Shown: in pieces, positions 12,423 to 18,219 of the stretch
How positions within the stretch are numbered: the stretch's first letter is position 1
How the letters are laid out: the number at the start of each line of letters is the position of its first letter
Source of the DNA: a virus
Virus record (IMG/VR): IMGVR_UViG_3300044729_003563
Location: 1 to 35,637 of that record
Strand: one strand, 5' to 3'
Length of the DNA stretch: 35,637 nucleotides
Position numbers and translations under genes: made by a program
The notes under the pieces: generated by a model
What the model saw: the letters and a program-made list of their open reading frames with translations, nothing else
Told to the model about the DNA's origin: nothing
Databases searched by the model: none

Positions 12423-13093
12423 TTGATGGACCAGTTGGTGCGCTTGTCGAGGCGGGCGCCGGCGACGGGGTCACCGGCTTTGAGCTGGGCCTTGATGGCG
12501 GCCTTGTCGGGCACGCCGCTGCAGGCCAGCTCGTACTCGGAGGGGGCGATCTCATAGAGGTCGCGCAGGGTTTCGGTGATCACGGCGGTGATCTGGTCAG
12601 CGGCCTCGGCGTGGCCGGGCTGCAGCTTGAGCTTCACCTCGAAGCGCTTGAGGGAGTCGGGCACCAGCTCGGGGTCGACCTCGACGGCCTCGCTGGGGCG
12701 GGAGGCGACGGTGAACTCGGGCAGAGGAAAATTCTTCTGCCCGGGGTTGAGGGCGGTGAGGCAGCGGGTGAGGTAGTCGAGCAGGCGCTCGGCGGCGCGC
12801 TCTTCAGCGGCGGCCTTCTCGATGCGGTCGGCTGCCACCTGGCGGAGGTGGGCCGCCTTGGCGAGCAGGGACTCGTGCACATGGCAGATGGCGTTCGCCT
12901 TGCGGTGCAAGACCGCCTGGTTGTCGGCGGCCTTCTCGAGGAGCTCAGTGATCAGGGCCTGGGCCTGCTCCTGCTGCTCGGGGTCATCGGAGTTGGCGAG
13001 GTCCAGGGCTAGGGCCAGCTGTCCGTCGACTTCCTGGACCTCGAGGGTGAGTTCGTACAAGGAGGTCTTGGGCTTGGAGGGGGTCAGGGTCAT
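12419..13093 (-). CDS. Siphovirus Gp157-like protein, 224 aa
   Basis: The start MTLTPSKPKTSLYELTLEVQ and the long helical middle (AKAAHLRQVAADRIEKAAAE, ERAAERLLDYLTRCLTALNP) are typical of the Gp157 family. So is the end: GVPDKAAIKAQLKAGDPVAG then ARLDKRTNWSIK. Family members are 150-230 aa, occur next to SSB and recombination genes in siphoviruses, and have been linked to phage resistance in Streptococcus; their mechanism is not settled. The ATG overlaps one possible upstream stop (ATGA). An SSB-like gene lies 3 kb upstream in the neighbouring operon. Confidence 0.88.
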   Translation of the reverse strand: MTLTPSKPKTSLYELTLEVQEVDGQLALALDLANSDDPEQQEQAQALITELLEKAADNQAVLHRKANAICHVHESLLAKAAHLRQVAADRIEKAAAEERAAERLLDYLTRCLTALNPGQKNFPLPEFTVASRPSEAVEVDPELVPDSLKRFEVKLKLQPGHAEAADQITAVITETLRDLYEIAPSEYELACSGVPDKAAIKAQLKAGDPVAGARLDKRTNWSIK

Positions 13094-13286
13094 GGAGGGA
13101 GCGATGGATTTGCTGGATGTAGGAATCGGCCAGGTCCACCAAGGCCTCGATCCGGGCCAAGGCGTCGTGCTCGTAGAGCGGTGAACTTGGACGGATGTCG
13201 GCCCGCGCCCGCTTGGCTGCCTGGTGGGCAGCGTTGCGCAGGCGGTAAAGCGGGCCGGCCGGGGCGGACCTGGAGATGCTTGGCAT
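12984..13286 (-). CDS. Hypothetical helical protein overlapping the Gp157 start, about 100 aa
   Basis: MPSISRSAPAGPLYRLRNAA opens a frame with very G/C-rich third positions and a helical sequence (HQAAKRARADIRPSSPLYEH, ALARIEALVDLADSYIQQIH). No stop occurs until 12984, 110 nt inside the Gp157-like gene, where the sequence becomes Pro/Arg-rich and unconvincing. A second frame (GTG at 13334, from the upstream stop) ends exactly at the Gp157 ATG but has poor codon use. The real product is probably the first about 65 codons of this frame, with the true end uncertain (frameshift, indel or genuine overlap). Function unknown. Confidence 0.5.
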   Translation of the reverse strand: MPSISRSAPAGPLYRLRNAAHQAAKRARADIRPSSPLYEHDALARIEALVDLADSYIQQIHRSLHDPDPLQAQDLLVRTHPRGPGSRRTAGPSPGPRQLR

Positions 13287-13331
13287 GGGAGTGGAGCCCC
13301 GGCACGTAGATGCGTGCCAGGGCAACCAGTA

Positions 13332-13718
13332 TCACGCAGCCACGGGCTCCGGCTTGGCGCCGTTGCTGCTGACCACGGGAATCGCAGCGGCAGCCTTGGC
13401 TGCCTTGGCGGCCTCCCGCAGGGCCTGCTTGCGCAGGTGGGCGGCGTAGATGGACTCGGCGGAGAGGCTGTGCACCTCGCCGTCGACGCCGGCGAAGGTC
13501 TTGCCGTGGAAGATCTCGCCGCCGGGGGCGATGTACTGGTCGGTGGGGTCCTCCTCGCCGAGGATCTCGAGCAGGTGCTCGGATTTGAAGCTGGTCCGCA
13601 GCGTGGTTTCCCGCTGGGCCTGGCCGGCCTTGCGGGCGGTGATCAGGCCAACCTCGAAGGTGGACCAGTTCTGACCGGAGAAGAAGCGGAGCTCGAGGGG
13701 ACCGAGTGAGAGTTGCAT
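13332..13718 (-). CDS. Hypothetical protein, 128 aa
   Basis: Start chosen at 13718 (MQLSLGPLELRFFSGQNWST), behind a CU-rich leader (CCCTCTCTGTCTCC). The first half looks beta-rich (STFEVGLITARKAGQAQRET), then comes an acidic turn (EHLLEILGEEDPTDQYIAPG) and an Ala/Lys-rich helical C-terminus (LREAAKAAKAAAAIPVV). No family recognised. It is the first gene of the operon headed by E3 and lies back to back with a rightward virion-like gene. Confidence 0.75.
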   Translation of the reverse strand: MQLSLGPLELRFFSGQNWSTFEVGLITARKAGQAQRETTLRTSFKSEHLLEILGEEDPTDQYIAPGGEIFHGKTFAGVDGEVHSLSAESIYAAHLRKQALREAAKAAKAAAAIPVVSSNGAKPEPVAA

Positions 13719-13764
13719 GAGAGTGGAGACAGAGAGGGTGAACAGTGGGCCTCTCAACAGGCGA

Positions 13765-13786
13765 TGTGCACTGCTGAGAGGCCTCA
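13765..13786 (-). promoter_or_regulatory. Leftward operon motif E3
   Basis: Minus strand TTGAG-GCCT-CTCAGCAGTGCACA, 46 nt upstream of the ATG at 13718. It shares a 108-nt divergent intergenic region with the rightward -10-like box at 13798. Confidence 0.8.
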
Positions 13787-13797
13787 ATCAACAGACC

Positions 13798-13803
13798 TAG
13801 AAT
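13798..13803 (+). promoter_or_regulatory. Rightward -10-like box P1 (TAGAAT)
   Basis: CCTAGAATCCAG, 23 nt before the ATG at 13827. It is the same box, followed by the same CCAG, as in front of the virion-type gene at 26468. No TTGACA-like -35 is seen. Confidence 0.6.
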
Positions 13804-13826
13804 CCAGAAATCGAGACAGGGCAACC

Positions 13827-14327
13827 ATGCTGCGGCAGTTCCGGGACAACTTCATGAGCGCGGCACGGGGCGGCGAGCAGTGGGTGGCTGCGGAAGCCGC
13901 CAAGCGAGCGGCCGCGGACAAGGCTGCTGGCATGGCAGCCAGCCAGGAGTACATGATGAGCAGGCCGGCCGAGACGGTGGCCGGACGAGTTGCCAGCCAG
14001 TTCGGCAAAGGCGAGAAGTGGCGGGATCAGATGGTGAGGAACCTGAGCGATCCGGGCAGAAGGTCCAGGATTGCGGCTGCTCTTGCCCCGCAGCTCAATC
14101 GGGGGCCCTTCCAGTTGACGAAACGCGGGTTTGGGGAGGCCATGAACCAGGGGATCGCCGAGAACAAGTACATCCGCCGGGGGCTGCTGCCGACCGCGAT
14201 TGGCGGTGGCGGCCTGATGGCCGGCGCTGCTGTGACGACTGGCGCTCAGAACCTGATGGCTCTGATGCAGTACATGCAGGCCGGCGATCAGCAGCAGGAG
14301 CGGGTGGAACAGAGCCCGCTGGCCTGA
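13827..14327 (+). CDS. Virion/ejection-type hypothetical protein with C-terminal membrane segment, 166 aa
   Basis: Start ATG 13827 (MLRQFRDNFMSAARGGEQWV) sits 23 nt behind a CCTAGAAT box; an earlier in-frame start at 13713 would lie upstream of this box. The N-terminal half is an Ala-rich amphipathic helix (AAEAAKRAAADKAAGMAA). Residues about 126-147 (GLLPTAIGGGGLMAGAAVTT) form a glycine-rich hydrophobic segment, followed by a Gln/Met-rich tail (LMALMQYMQAGDQQQERVEQ). This is the same style as the rightward proteins at 23-27 kb, so it is probably a late structural or ejection protein separated from the main late block. Function inferred only. Confidence 0.75.
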   Translation: MLRQFRDNFMSAARGGEQWVAAEAAKRAAADKAAGMAASQEYMMSRPAETVAGRVASQFGKGEKWRDQMVRNLSDPGRRSRIAAALAPQLNRGPFQLTKRGFGEAMNQGIAENKYIRRGLLPTAIGGGGLMAGAAVTTGAQNLMALMQYMQAGDQQQERVEQSPLA

Positions 14328-14331
14328 GCGG

Positions 14332-14562
14332 ATGGATAGCCGCTTCGCGGGCGATGAGGTGTCCCTGGGCCTCCTGATGGAGGAGGAGCTGATTCGTGCT
14401 GCGCAGTTGGAGATGATCGCGCTGTTCACGCTCCAGCAGGAGCAGGAGCGGATGCGCGAGATCATGCGTCTGCGCAGCGACAAGCTGACAGGGACGTCGG
14501 CTGCGGGGTTAATGCGTGGGGCGTGGGTGAGTGGGGCAGAGGGAGTGGAGGGCTATGCCTAA
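14332..14562 (+). CDS. Small hypothetical protein, 76 aa, second gene of the rightward pair
   Basis: MDSRFAGDEVSLGLLMEEEL starts 4 nt after the preceding stop. A helical, Met/Gln/Glu-rich middle follows (AQLEMIALFTLQQEQERMRE); the last 20 residues ([17 protein letters not shown]) are G-rich and less convincing. The RFAGD near the N-terminus recalls MAIRFAGDS (22711) and MIRFAG (22966) in the late block. The stop overlaps the stop of the leftward gene 14559..14825 by 4 nt (tail to tail). Probably late and co-transcribed with the preceding gene. Confidence 0.65.
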   Translation: MDSRFAGDEVSLGLLMEEELIRAAQLEMIALFTLQQEQERMREIMRLRSDKLTGTSAAGLMRGAWVSGAEGVEGYA

Positions 14563-14825
14563 AAGGCGTCATAGGCGGAGGGGATTGGGTTGTCGCAGTG
14601 AGAGCACCGCAGGGTGGCGTCCTCCCAGTTGATGGTGGCTGCCACCACGCACCAGCCGTCGGTGCCGGTGGTGGTGGCAATGAGCTTGCGTTCGCTCTTG
14701 CAGCAGTCGCTGCAGAGCGGCTGGCCGTCGTTGGTGATGGCGTACCTGGGATAGAGCCCAGGGAAGCTGATCGGCTCGCGGACCAGGGAGTCCGCCAGCC
14801 GGAGGGAGCGGGATTGAGTGGTCAT
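14559..14825 (-). CDS. Zinc-ribbon-type small protein, 88 aa
   Basis: Start chosen at ATG 14825 ([20 protein letters not shown]), which overlaps the stop of the pentapeptide gene (ATGA); the frame is open further upstream, but that part lies in the pentapeptide gene. Residues about 44-48 hold LCSDCC and the C-terminus holds [12 protein letters not shown], two Cys pairs that could bind zinc. [18 protein letters not shown]...[12 protein letters not shown] is a layout I recall from phage and plasmid hypothetical proteins without a known role. It is the last gene of the operon headed at 16.8 kb. Confidence 0.8.
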   Translation of the reverse strand: MTTQSRSLRLADSLVREPISFPGLYPRYAITNDGQPLCSDCCKSERKLIATTTGTDGWCVVAATINWEDATLRCSHCDNPIPSAYDAF

Positions 14826-15373
14826 ACCTCTTGCTGGGCGATGGATGCCAGCCAGGGGATGACGTCGAGCTTGCTGTCGTAGAAGTGGTTTGCGGCCTCC
14901 GTGCCGAGAAGCAGGAGCCCGGCGAGGTGGGAACCATGCAGCTTCTCGAGGATCTCGCCTACAGGTCCCGCCTGTTGGATCGCCCATCCTGCGAGGCAGT
15001 GGGTGGTTCCGCATTTGCTGTGCCAGTTGGTCATGTCCAGGTGGTCAGGCTGATCCAGGACCTGCTGGGCGACTGCCTTGAGTCGCTCCTGTGAGTCGGA
15101 GGCGATAGGCAGTCCTACGGCGCCGTTCAGGTAGGCGTCGCGCAGGTCGGCGCCGCGCAGGTTGGCGCCGCGCAGGTTGGCGCCGCGCAGGTAGGCGCCG
15201 CGCAGGTTGGCGCCGCTCAGGTTGGCGTCGCTCAGGTCGGCGCCGTTCAGGTAGGCGTCGCGCAGGTCGGCGCCGCGCAGGTTGGCGCCGCGCAGGTTGG
15301 CGCGCTTGCCGTCGGGATGGTTCCTCAGCCAGAGGGCGTGAAGGCGCAGGGTTTCAGGAAGATCGACTGGCAT
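14822..15373 (-). CDS. Pentapeptide-repeat protein with CLAGWAI C-terminal domain, 183 aa
   Basis: Start chosen at ATG 15373 ([20 protein letters not shown]). From about residue 24, thirteen consecutive A(N/D/Y)L-type pentapeptides ([34 protein letters not shown] and so on) should form a right-handed quadrilateral beta-helix of about three turns. The C-terminal domain has [20 protein letters not shown] and [20 protein letters not shown], a layout that often follows pentapeptide repeats in phage and cyanobacterial proteins. Function is unknown; some family members mimic DNA and bind gyrase, but nothing here shows that. The coding DNA contains an exact 66-bp duplication. Confidence 0.92.
   Translation of the reverse strand: MPVDLPETLRLHALWLRNHPDGKRANLRGANLRGADLRDAYLNGADLSDANLSGANLRGAYLRGANLRGANLRGADLRDAYLNGAVGLPIASDSQERLKAVAQQVLDQPDHLDMTNWHSKCGTTHCLAGWAIQQAGPVGEILEKLHGSHLAGLLLLGTEAANHFYDSKLDVIPWLASIAQQEV
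15118..15303. repeat. Tandem pentapeptide-coding repeats with an exact 66-bp direct repeat
   Basis: The 15-bp units encoding the pentapeptides span this region. The segment 15118..15183 recurs without a mismatch at 15238..15303, an offset of 120 bp (eight pentapeptides). Identity at synonymous sites points to a recent duplication or gene conversion. Confidence 0.9.
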
Positions 15374-15396
15374 GACAAGAGGGGTGGGTGGGGTGG

Positions 15397-15624
15397 TCAG
15401 AGGGCACCGGCCTCCAGGGCAGCGAGCAGCTCGCGCTCCTGGTCGTCGGCGATCGCCGTCAGGACGGCGACCTGTGATGGGGTGAGGTCTCGCTCCCGGG
15501 TGGTGACGAAGGTCGTACCCGGGAACAGGGGGCGCAGCTGCTGCACCAGGCGCTCCACCTGGCGGGCGGAGGCCCGGACGCAGATGCCCGGGTCTGCCGG
15601 AGATTGGTAGATGTCGAGGAACAT
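15397..15624 (-). CDS. Hypothetical protein, 75 aa
   Basis: Start chosen at ATG 15624 ([20 protein letters not shown]), which forms TGATG with the upstream stop and lies behind a CGTCCTCTC leader word. A helical protein ([20 protein letters not shown], then [20 protein letters not shown]) with a fairly acidic end. The arrangement strand-helix-strand-helix is suggestive of a small alpha/beta domain. Function unknown. The gene ends 23 nt before the pentapeptide gene. Confidence 0.75.
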   Translation of the reverse strand: MFLDIYQSPADPGICVRASARQVERLVQQLRPLFPGTTFVTTRERDLTPSQVAVLTAIADDQERELLAALEAGAL

Positions 15625-15941
15625 CAGGAGTGAGCGAGAGGACGGTTGGCGGCCATCTCGAGGAGGACGGCCTTGGGGAGATTGCGGCGGGTGCCGACGA
15701 TCTCCTGGAGCTGCCGACGCGTGAGCGCCGAAAGGTCTTCCGCGGAGACGGAGAGTTCGCCTGCTGTGGCAGGCGGGGGGAGAGGTGGACCAGCCGCCGG
15801 CGTGAGCAGCCGGGGCTGGGGAGTGGTCTTGGGAGCGAGGATGAGTTCCCTGGCGATGAAGATCGCCACGGGGGTGAGCCTGCGGGCGACAGCCAGGGTG
15901 ACGGCTGCTGCCCACAGGCAGGCTGTGACAAGGAGGCGCAT
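15624..15941 (-). CDS. Membrane-anchored protein with C-terminal HeH/SAP-like motif, 105 aa
   Basis: Start chosen at ATG 15941 ([20 protein letters not shown]), giving an N-terminal hydrophobic segment at residues 3-19, possibly with a second weak one at [16 protein letters not shown] proline-rich linker follows ([12 protein letters not shown]). The C-terminus [20 protein letters not shown] and [11 protein letters not shown] has the L-T-x-x-x-L-x-x-I...K-x-x-L-L-E-M pattern of the HeH/LEM/SAP helical motif often seen in phage proteins. A membrane-bound DNA- or RNA-contacting protein is possible. The start forms TGATG with the upstream gene. Confidence 0.7.
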   Translation of the reverse strand: MRLLVTACLWAAAVTLAVARRLTPVAIFIARELILAPKTTPQPRLLTPAAGPPLPPPATAGELSVSAEDLSALTRRQLQEIVGTRRNLPKAVLLEMAANRPLAHS

Positions 15942-16117
15942 CAGCGTCGGCAGGGGGGACGGAGGACGGACCAGGCAGCGCACTGGGGCACCGGATTGCC
16001 GGATGCCCTGGCTGCCAGGTCCTTGATGTCGTTGCCGGTAGCCGGGACAAGGAAGCCGGCGGCAACGAGGATCACCAGCAGCTGGGCTGTGGTGATGGTG
16101 CGTTGGATGGTTTGCAT
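15941..16117 (-). CDS. Small membrane or exported protein, 58 aa
   Basis: Start chosen at ATG 16117 (MQTIQRTITTAQLLVILVAA), directly behind TTCCTCTC; an ATG at 16132 would add MGLPL and lies inside the terminator-like hairpin. Residues about 12-25 (QLLVILVAAGFLVPATG) form one hydrophobic segment, which could be a signal peptide (cleavage near PATG-N) or an anchor. The rest (NDIKDLAARASGNPVPQCAA, then VLRPPCRR) is short with two cysteines. Function unknown. It precedes another membrane-segment gene by TGATG, so the pair may act together at the envelope. Confidence 0.65.
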   Translation of the reverse strand: MQTIQRTITTAQLLVILVAAGFLVPATGNDIKDLAARASGNPVPQCAAWSVLRPPCRR

Positions 16118-16125
16118 GAGAGGAA

Positions 16126-16147
16126 GCCCCACCCGGGCGGGCGGGGC
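16126..16147 (-). terminator. Terminator-like hairpin inside the E4 operon (T4)
   Basis: Minus strand GCCCCGCCCG/CCCGGGTGGGGC followed by TTCCTC. The stem is strong but the T run is poor. It lies between the SSB-like gene and the 58-aa gene, so it may attenuate rather than end transcription. Confidence 0.45.
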
Positions 16148-16176
16148 AGAGAGGACGGACGGAGATGGAGCGCGAC

Positions 16177-16743
16177 TCAGAAGGGCACTTCTTCGTCAGT
16201 GGGCTCGCCGTAGCCGGCGGCAACCGGGGCGCTTGCCGCAGCTTGCACCGGCTGGGCCGGGGCGTCAAGCCGCGGCAGGGGCTCGAAGGTGCTGAGCACC
16301 CACTCGGAGCGGCGCTCGTTGCTGCCGGGTTTGGGAGCGATCGGGCGCTCGTAGGCGCCGATACGGGCCAGGCGCACGTCGCTGCCGCTGTCGTAGTGGT
16401 CACGCACGCGCTCGGCGAGTTCGCCGATCACGGTGAACCACTTGCGGGCGCCGTAGACGCGCTGGCCGGTCTTGCGGTCCAGGGAGCTGTACTGGGTGGC
16501 GAGGTTCATGATAAGCGTCTCGCCGTCGCGGCTCCAGCGCATGGTCTCGTTCTCGAACGAGGGGCAGTCGCGCTGGATCCAGACGACTTGCTCGAGCTGG
16601 TCGCGCCGCTGGGGTTCCTGGGCCTCGGTGGCCTGGGCTTCGAGCTGCTGCTCCAGGTCGTTGTTGCGACCCTGGGCGACAGCCAGGGCTGCCTGCAGCT
16701 CGGCGACGCGGGCTTCCAGCTGGGGCTTGGTGATGGTGGGCAT
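16177..16743 (-). CDS. Single-stranded DNA-binding protein-like, 188 aa
   Basis: Start chosen at ATG 16743 (MPTITKPQLEARVAELQAAL), directly behind GGTCCTCTCA. Residues about 6-50 form a coiled coil. The middle matches an OB-fold SSB: METMRW-like strand, then GETLIMNLATQYSSLDRKTG, KWFTVIGELAERVRDHYDSG and SDVRLARIGAYER. A proline/alanine linker follows, and the last residues TDEEVPF match the acidic tip (DDDIPF-type) that SSBs use to recruit partner proteins. It would coat single-stranded DNA in phage replication. The N-terminal coiled coil is unusual for SSB. The linker codons (APVAAGYG) resemble the junction repeat. It is the first gene of the E4 operon. Confidence 0.8.
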   Translation of the reverse strand: MPTITKPQLEARVAELQAALAVAQGRNNDLEQQLEAQATEAQEPQRRDQLEQVVWIQRDCPSFENETMRWSRDGETLIMNLATQYSSLDRKTGQRVYGARKWFTVIGELAERVRDHYDSGSDVRLARIGAYERPIAPKPGSNERRSEWVLSTFEPLPRLDAPAQPVQAAASAPVAAGYGEPTDEEVPF

Positions 16744-16800
16744 TGAGAGGACCCGGTGGTGTTCCGGGGTGAGAAGGACGTTGAGCCGCACAACAGGGCG

Positions 16801-16822
16801 TGTGCACTGCTGAGCGAGCTCA
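16801..16822 (-). promoter_or_regulatory. Leftward operon motif E4
   Basis: Minus strand TGAG-CTCG-CTCAGCAGTGCACA, 57 nt upstream of the SSB-like start and just downstream of terminator T1. Confidence 0.8.
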
Positions 16823-16830
16823 CGAAGAAA

Positions 16831-16860
16831 AGCCCCACCCCAGGGATCCGGGGCGGGGCT
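16831..16860 (-). terminator. Rho-independent terminator T1
   Basis: Minus strand stem AGCCCCGCCCC...GGGGTGGGGCT with a GGATCC-containing centre, followed by TTTCTTC. It ends the single-gene unit 16884..17162 and lies 8 nt before motif E4. Its sequence is nearly identical to T2. Confidence 0.85.
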
Positions 16861-16868
16861 AGAGGTGG

Positions 16869-16886
16869 GTGCCAGATGTGGTACTA
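16869..16886 (-). repeat. 3'-end hairpin repeat, copy B1
   Basis: Minus strand TAGTACCACATCTGGCAC: the TAG is the stop codon of 16884..17162, followed by a GTACCA/TGGCAC stem (one G-U-like mismatch) with loop CATC. Terminator T1 follows directly. Confidence 0.75.
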
Positions 16887-17162
16887 GGCCGCGATGGCCT
16901 CCAGCTGACGCCGGAGATCGCGGATGAGGGGCCGGTTGGCGCCAATGATGGCGGTGGCCTGGCTGAGGCAGGCCTGGTCGACCGGGCTGATGCCGCGGCC
17001 GTCCTGGAGGTGCTCCAGGGCCTCGAGGACCCCGGAGCGAACGAGCTCCAGGGAGTAGTTGATCTGGCCGCTGAGAACACGGCCGTCTGAGGCGGTGCGC
17101 ACGTTGGCGCGGGCCAGCAGGCGGAGCTGCTGGGACATGTCGTAGATGGCAGTTTCGCTCAT
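16884..17162 (-). CDS. Hypothetical helical protein, 92 aa
   Basis: Start chosen at ATG 17162 (MSETAIYDMSQQLRLLARAN). It is a fully helical protein (QINYSLELVRSGVLEALEHL, LSQATAIIGANRPLIRDLRR) ending LEAIAA and a TAG that forms the first bases of hairpin B1. It stands alone between motif E5 and terminator T1, so it is a single-gene transcription unit. The leader carries a GGGCGC/GCGCCC stem and the CGTCCTCTC word. No domain is recognised; the size and helices would fit a small DNA-binding or adaptor protein, but there is no helix-turn-helix signature. Confidence 0.8.
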   Translation of the reverse strand: MSETAIYDMSQQLRLLARANVRTASDGRVLSGQINYSLELVRSGVLEALEHLQDGRGISPVDQACLSQATAIIGANRPLIRDLRRQLEAIAA

Positions 17163-17215
17163 CGGAGACAGGGGCGCTGAGCGCCCGGTGAGAGGACGGA
17201 GCCGTAGGCAGGTGC

Positions 17216-17237
17216 TGTGCACTGCTGAGATGGCTCA
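17216..17237 (-). promoter_or_regulatory. Leftward operon motif E5
   Basis: Minus strand TGAG-CCAT-CTCAGCAGTGCACA, 53 nt upstream of the ATG at 17162 and just downstream of terminator T2. Confidence 0.8.
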
Positions 17238-17245
17238 CTGAAAAA

Positions 17246-17273
17246 GCCCCACCCCAGGGATCCGGGGCGGGGC
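17246..17273 (-). terminator. Rho-independent terminator T2
   Basis: Minus strand GCCCCGCCCC-GGATCC-type centre-GGGGTGGGGC followed by TTTTTC. It ends the operon headed by E6 and is nearly identical to T1. Confidence 0.88.
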
Positions 17274-17282
17274 GGGAAGGGG

Positions 17283-17300
17283 GTGCCAGATGTGGCACTA
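17283..17300 (-). repeat. 3'-end hairpin repeat, copy B2
   Basis: Minus strand TAG-TGCCACATCTGGCAC; the TAG is the stop of 17298..17513. A perfect 6-bp GTGCCA/TGGCAC stem with loop CATC follows. Terminator T2 follows after 9 nt. Confidence 0.8.
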
Positions 17301-17513
17301 ATTGAGTGAGCGGATCAGGTGAAAGCGCGGTCGCCTCAGGCAGAGCCGAAAGCCGTCGCTGAGGTCAAGGCCGCAGCCACCCTCTCGCCAGGCGAGGTGT
17401 CGAGAGGGATCGTGAATCAGGCCGTAGAGGCCAATGAGTTCAAAGGACGAGCAGCACGAGTTGACCCACCAGAAGGGGCCAATGCGGCCACAAGTGGAAT
17501 CAATGTTGATCAT
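17298..17513 (-). CDS. Hypothetical protein, 71 aa
   Basis: MINIDSTCGRIGPFWWVNSC begins the protein, and it ends PRFHLIRSLN with a TAG fused to hairpin B2. Five cysteines and several tryptophans make it hydrophobic; no clear membrane span or zinc motif. The leader has CTCCTGATCTTCCCTC. Its codon use is less G/C-biased than that of its neighbours. It is the last gene of the E6 operon. The coding call rests on the stop being built into the B repeat, as in the neighbouring genes. Function unknown. Confidence 0.6.
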   Translation of the reverse strand: MINIDSTCGRIGPFWWVNSCCSSFELIGLYGLIHDPSRHLAWREGGCGLDLSDGFRLCLRRPRFHLIRSLN

Positions 17514-17542
17514 GAGGGAAGATCAGGAGACTGGATAAAGGG

Positions 17543-17560
17543 GTGCCAGATGTGGCACTA
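17543..17560 (-). repeat. 3'-end hairpin repeat, copy B3
   Basis: Minus strand TAG-TGCCACATCTGGCAC with the TAG as stop of 17558..17752. No terminator follows; the next gene starts 29 nt downstream of the repeat, so here the hairpin is intercistronic. Confidence 0.8.
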
Positions 17561-17752
17561 GCCGTAGCGGGGATCGTCGATCGATCCGTGGCAGACGGGG
17601 CAGTCGGTCACGGGAATGAACCGGCCGTTGGCGTAGGTGGTCTTGCCAGGGATGACACTGCCGTCCCTGTCGTAGCAGGAGTCGATGGTCGGGAAGTTGA
17701 GCTTCTCCGCATCGAACACGGTACCGCAGTGGTCGCAGGAGATCAGGTGCAT
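17558..17752 (-). CDS. Zinc-ribbon-type small protein, 64 aa
   Basis: Start chosen at ATG 17752 (MHLISCDHCGTVFDAEKLNF), which overlaps the stop of the upstream gene by 10 nt; the longer frame to 17836 lies in the upstream gene. C-D-H-C near the N-terminus (residues 6-9) and C-P-V-C near the C-terminus (about 54-57) form a two-knuckle zinc ribbon with TYANGRFIPVTDCPVCHGSI between. Such small ribbons are common in phages and usually bind zinc for structure or nucleic-acid contact. It ends DDPRYG-TAG in hairpin B3. Confidence 0.8.
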   Translation of the reverse strand: MHLISCDHCGTVFDAEKLNFPTIDSCYDRDGSVIPGKTTYANGRFIPVTDCPVCHGSIDDPRYG

Positions 17753-18003
17753 GGCGGGATGGAAAGTGGTGCTTCGTGGAGCTCGTAGAAAGGATCGTCG
17801 GCGCTGATGGAGAGGATCAGGCGGCCGAGATACCAATAGGTTGCGAGACTGTCGACGAATTCTTGACGACGGGCCTGGAGCTTGAACTCGGCCAGCGTGA
17901 GACCCCCTGCTGCTGCAGGGAAGTCACGCTCGAAGAACTCGAGGGCGTCGGGTGCGCAGTCGTCTTGACTGAGAAGTAGTTGAGAGCCGAGGGGGATGGG
18001 CAT
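17743..18003 (-). CDS. Hypothetical protein, 86 aa
   Basis: MPIPLGSQLLLSQDDCAPDA opens the protein; ALEFFERDFPAAAGGLTLAE and QARRQEFVDSLATYWYLGRL follow. It is mostly helical with an aromatic cluster near residues 56-60. The sequence ends HEAPLSIPPCT. It overlaps the next gene by 10 nt and follows the 48-aa gene after 8 nt. Function unknown. Confidence 0.7.
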   Translation of the reverse strand: MPIPLGSQLLLSQDDCAPDALEFFERDFPAAAGGLTLAEFKLQARRQEFVDSLATYWYLGRLILSISADDPFYELHEAPLSIPPCT

Positions 18004-18011
18004 GGCGCTGA

Positions 18012-18158
18012 TTAGCAGGGGATTGCGGACTCGAGCCGCTCATTGATCTGGCGGTCGAGGTCCAGCGCGAGGGCTTGTGCCTCCTCGTGGGCCTGGCGAT
18101 CGCCGGCCTCGAGGTTGGCATGGGCGAGCCGGCGGGCAAGGGCCAGCTCGGAGAACAT
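18012..18158 (-). CDS. Small helical protein, 48 aa
   Basis: MFSELALARRLAHANLEAGD starts a single long amphipathic helix (RQAHEEAQALALDLDRQINE) ending RLESAIPC-TAA. Third codon positions are strongly G/C. The gene lies between the structured leader 18181..18237 and the 86-aa gene. A small oligomerising or regulatory peptide is possible; function unknown. The frame is open further upstream, but that DNA holds repeat elements and another gene. Confidence 0.6.
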   Translation of the reverse strand: MFSELALARRLAHANLEAGDRQAHEEAQALALDLDRQINERLESAIPC

Positions 18159-18180
18159 GGTGTGGAGATCCACGGGACAA

Positions 18181-18200
18181 GAGCCCGGCTGCCGCCGGGG
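18181..18200 (-). repeat. Junction-type hairpin in a leader, copy H11
   Basis: Minus strand CCCCGGC-GGCA-GCCGGGCTC: the CCGGC/GCCGG stem of the junction repeat, here untranslated in a leader. It lacks the GGTGA word and is followed by TCTTG, so it may act as an attenuator or processing site instead. Confidence 0.6.
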
Positions 18201-18219
18201 AGAGAGGACGGGGAAGGGG

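Noticed and set aside
15110-15310. Regular short repeats that could suggest a CRISPR array
   Set aside because: Units are contiguous 15-bp codon repeats encoding pentapeptides, with no unique spacers.
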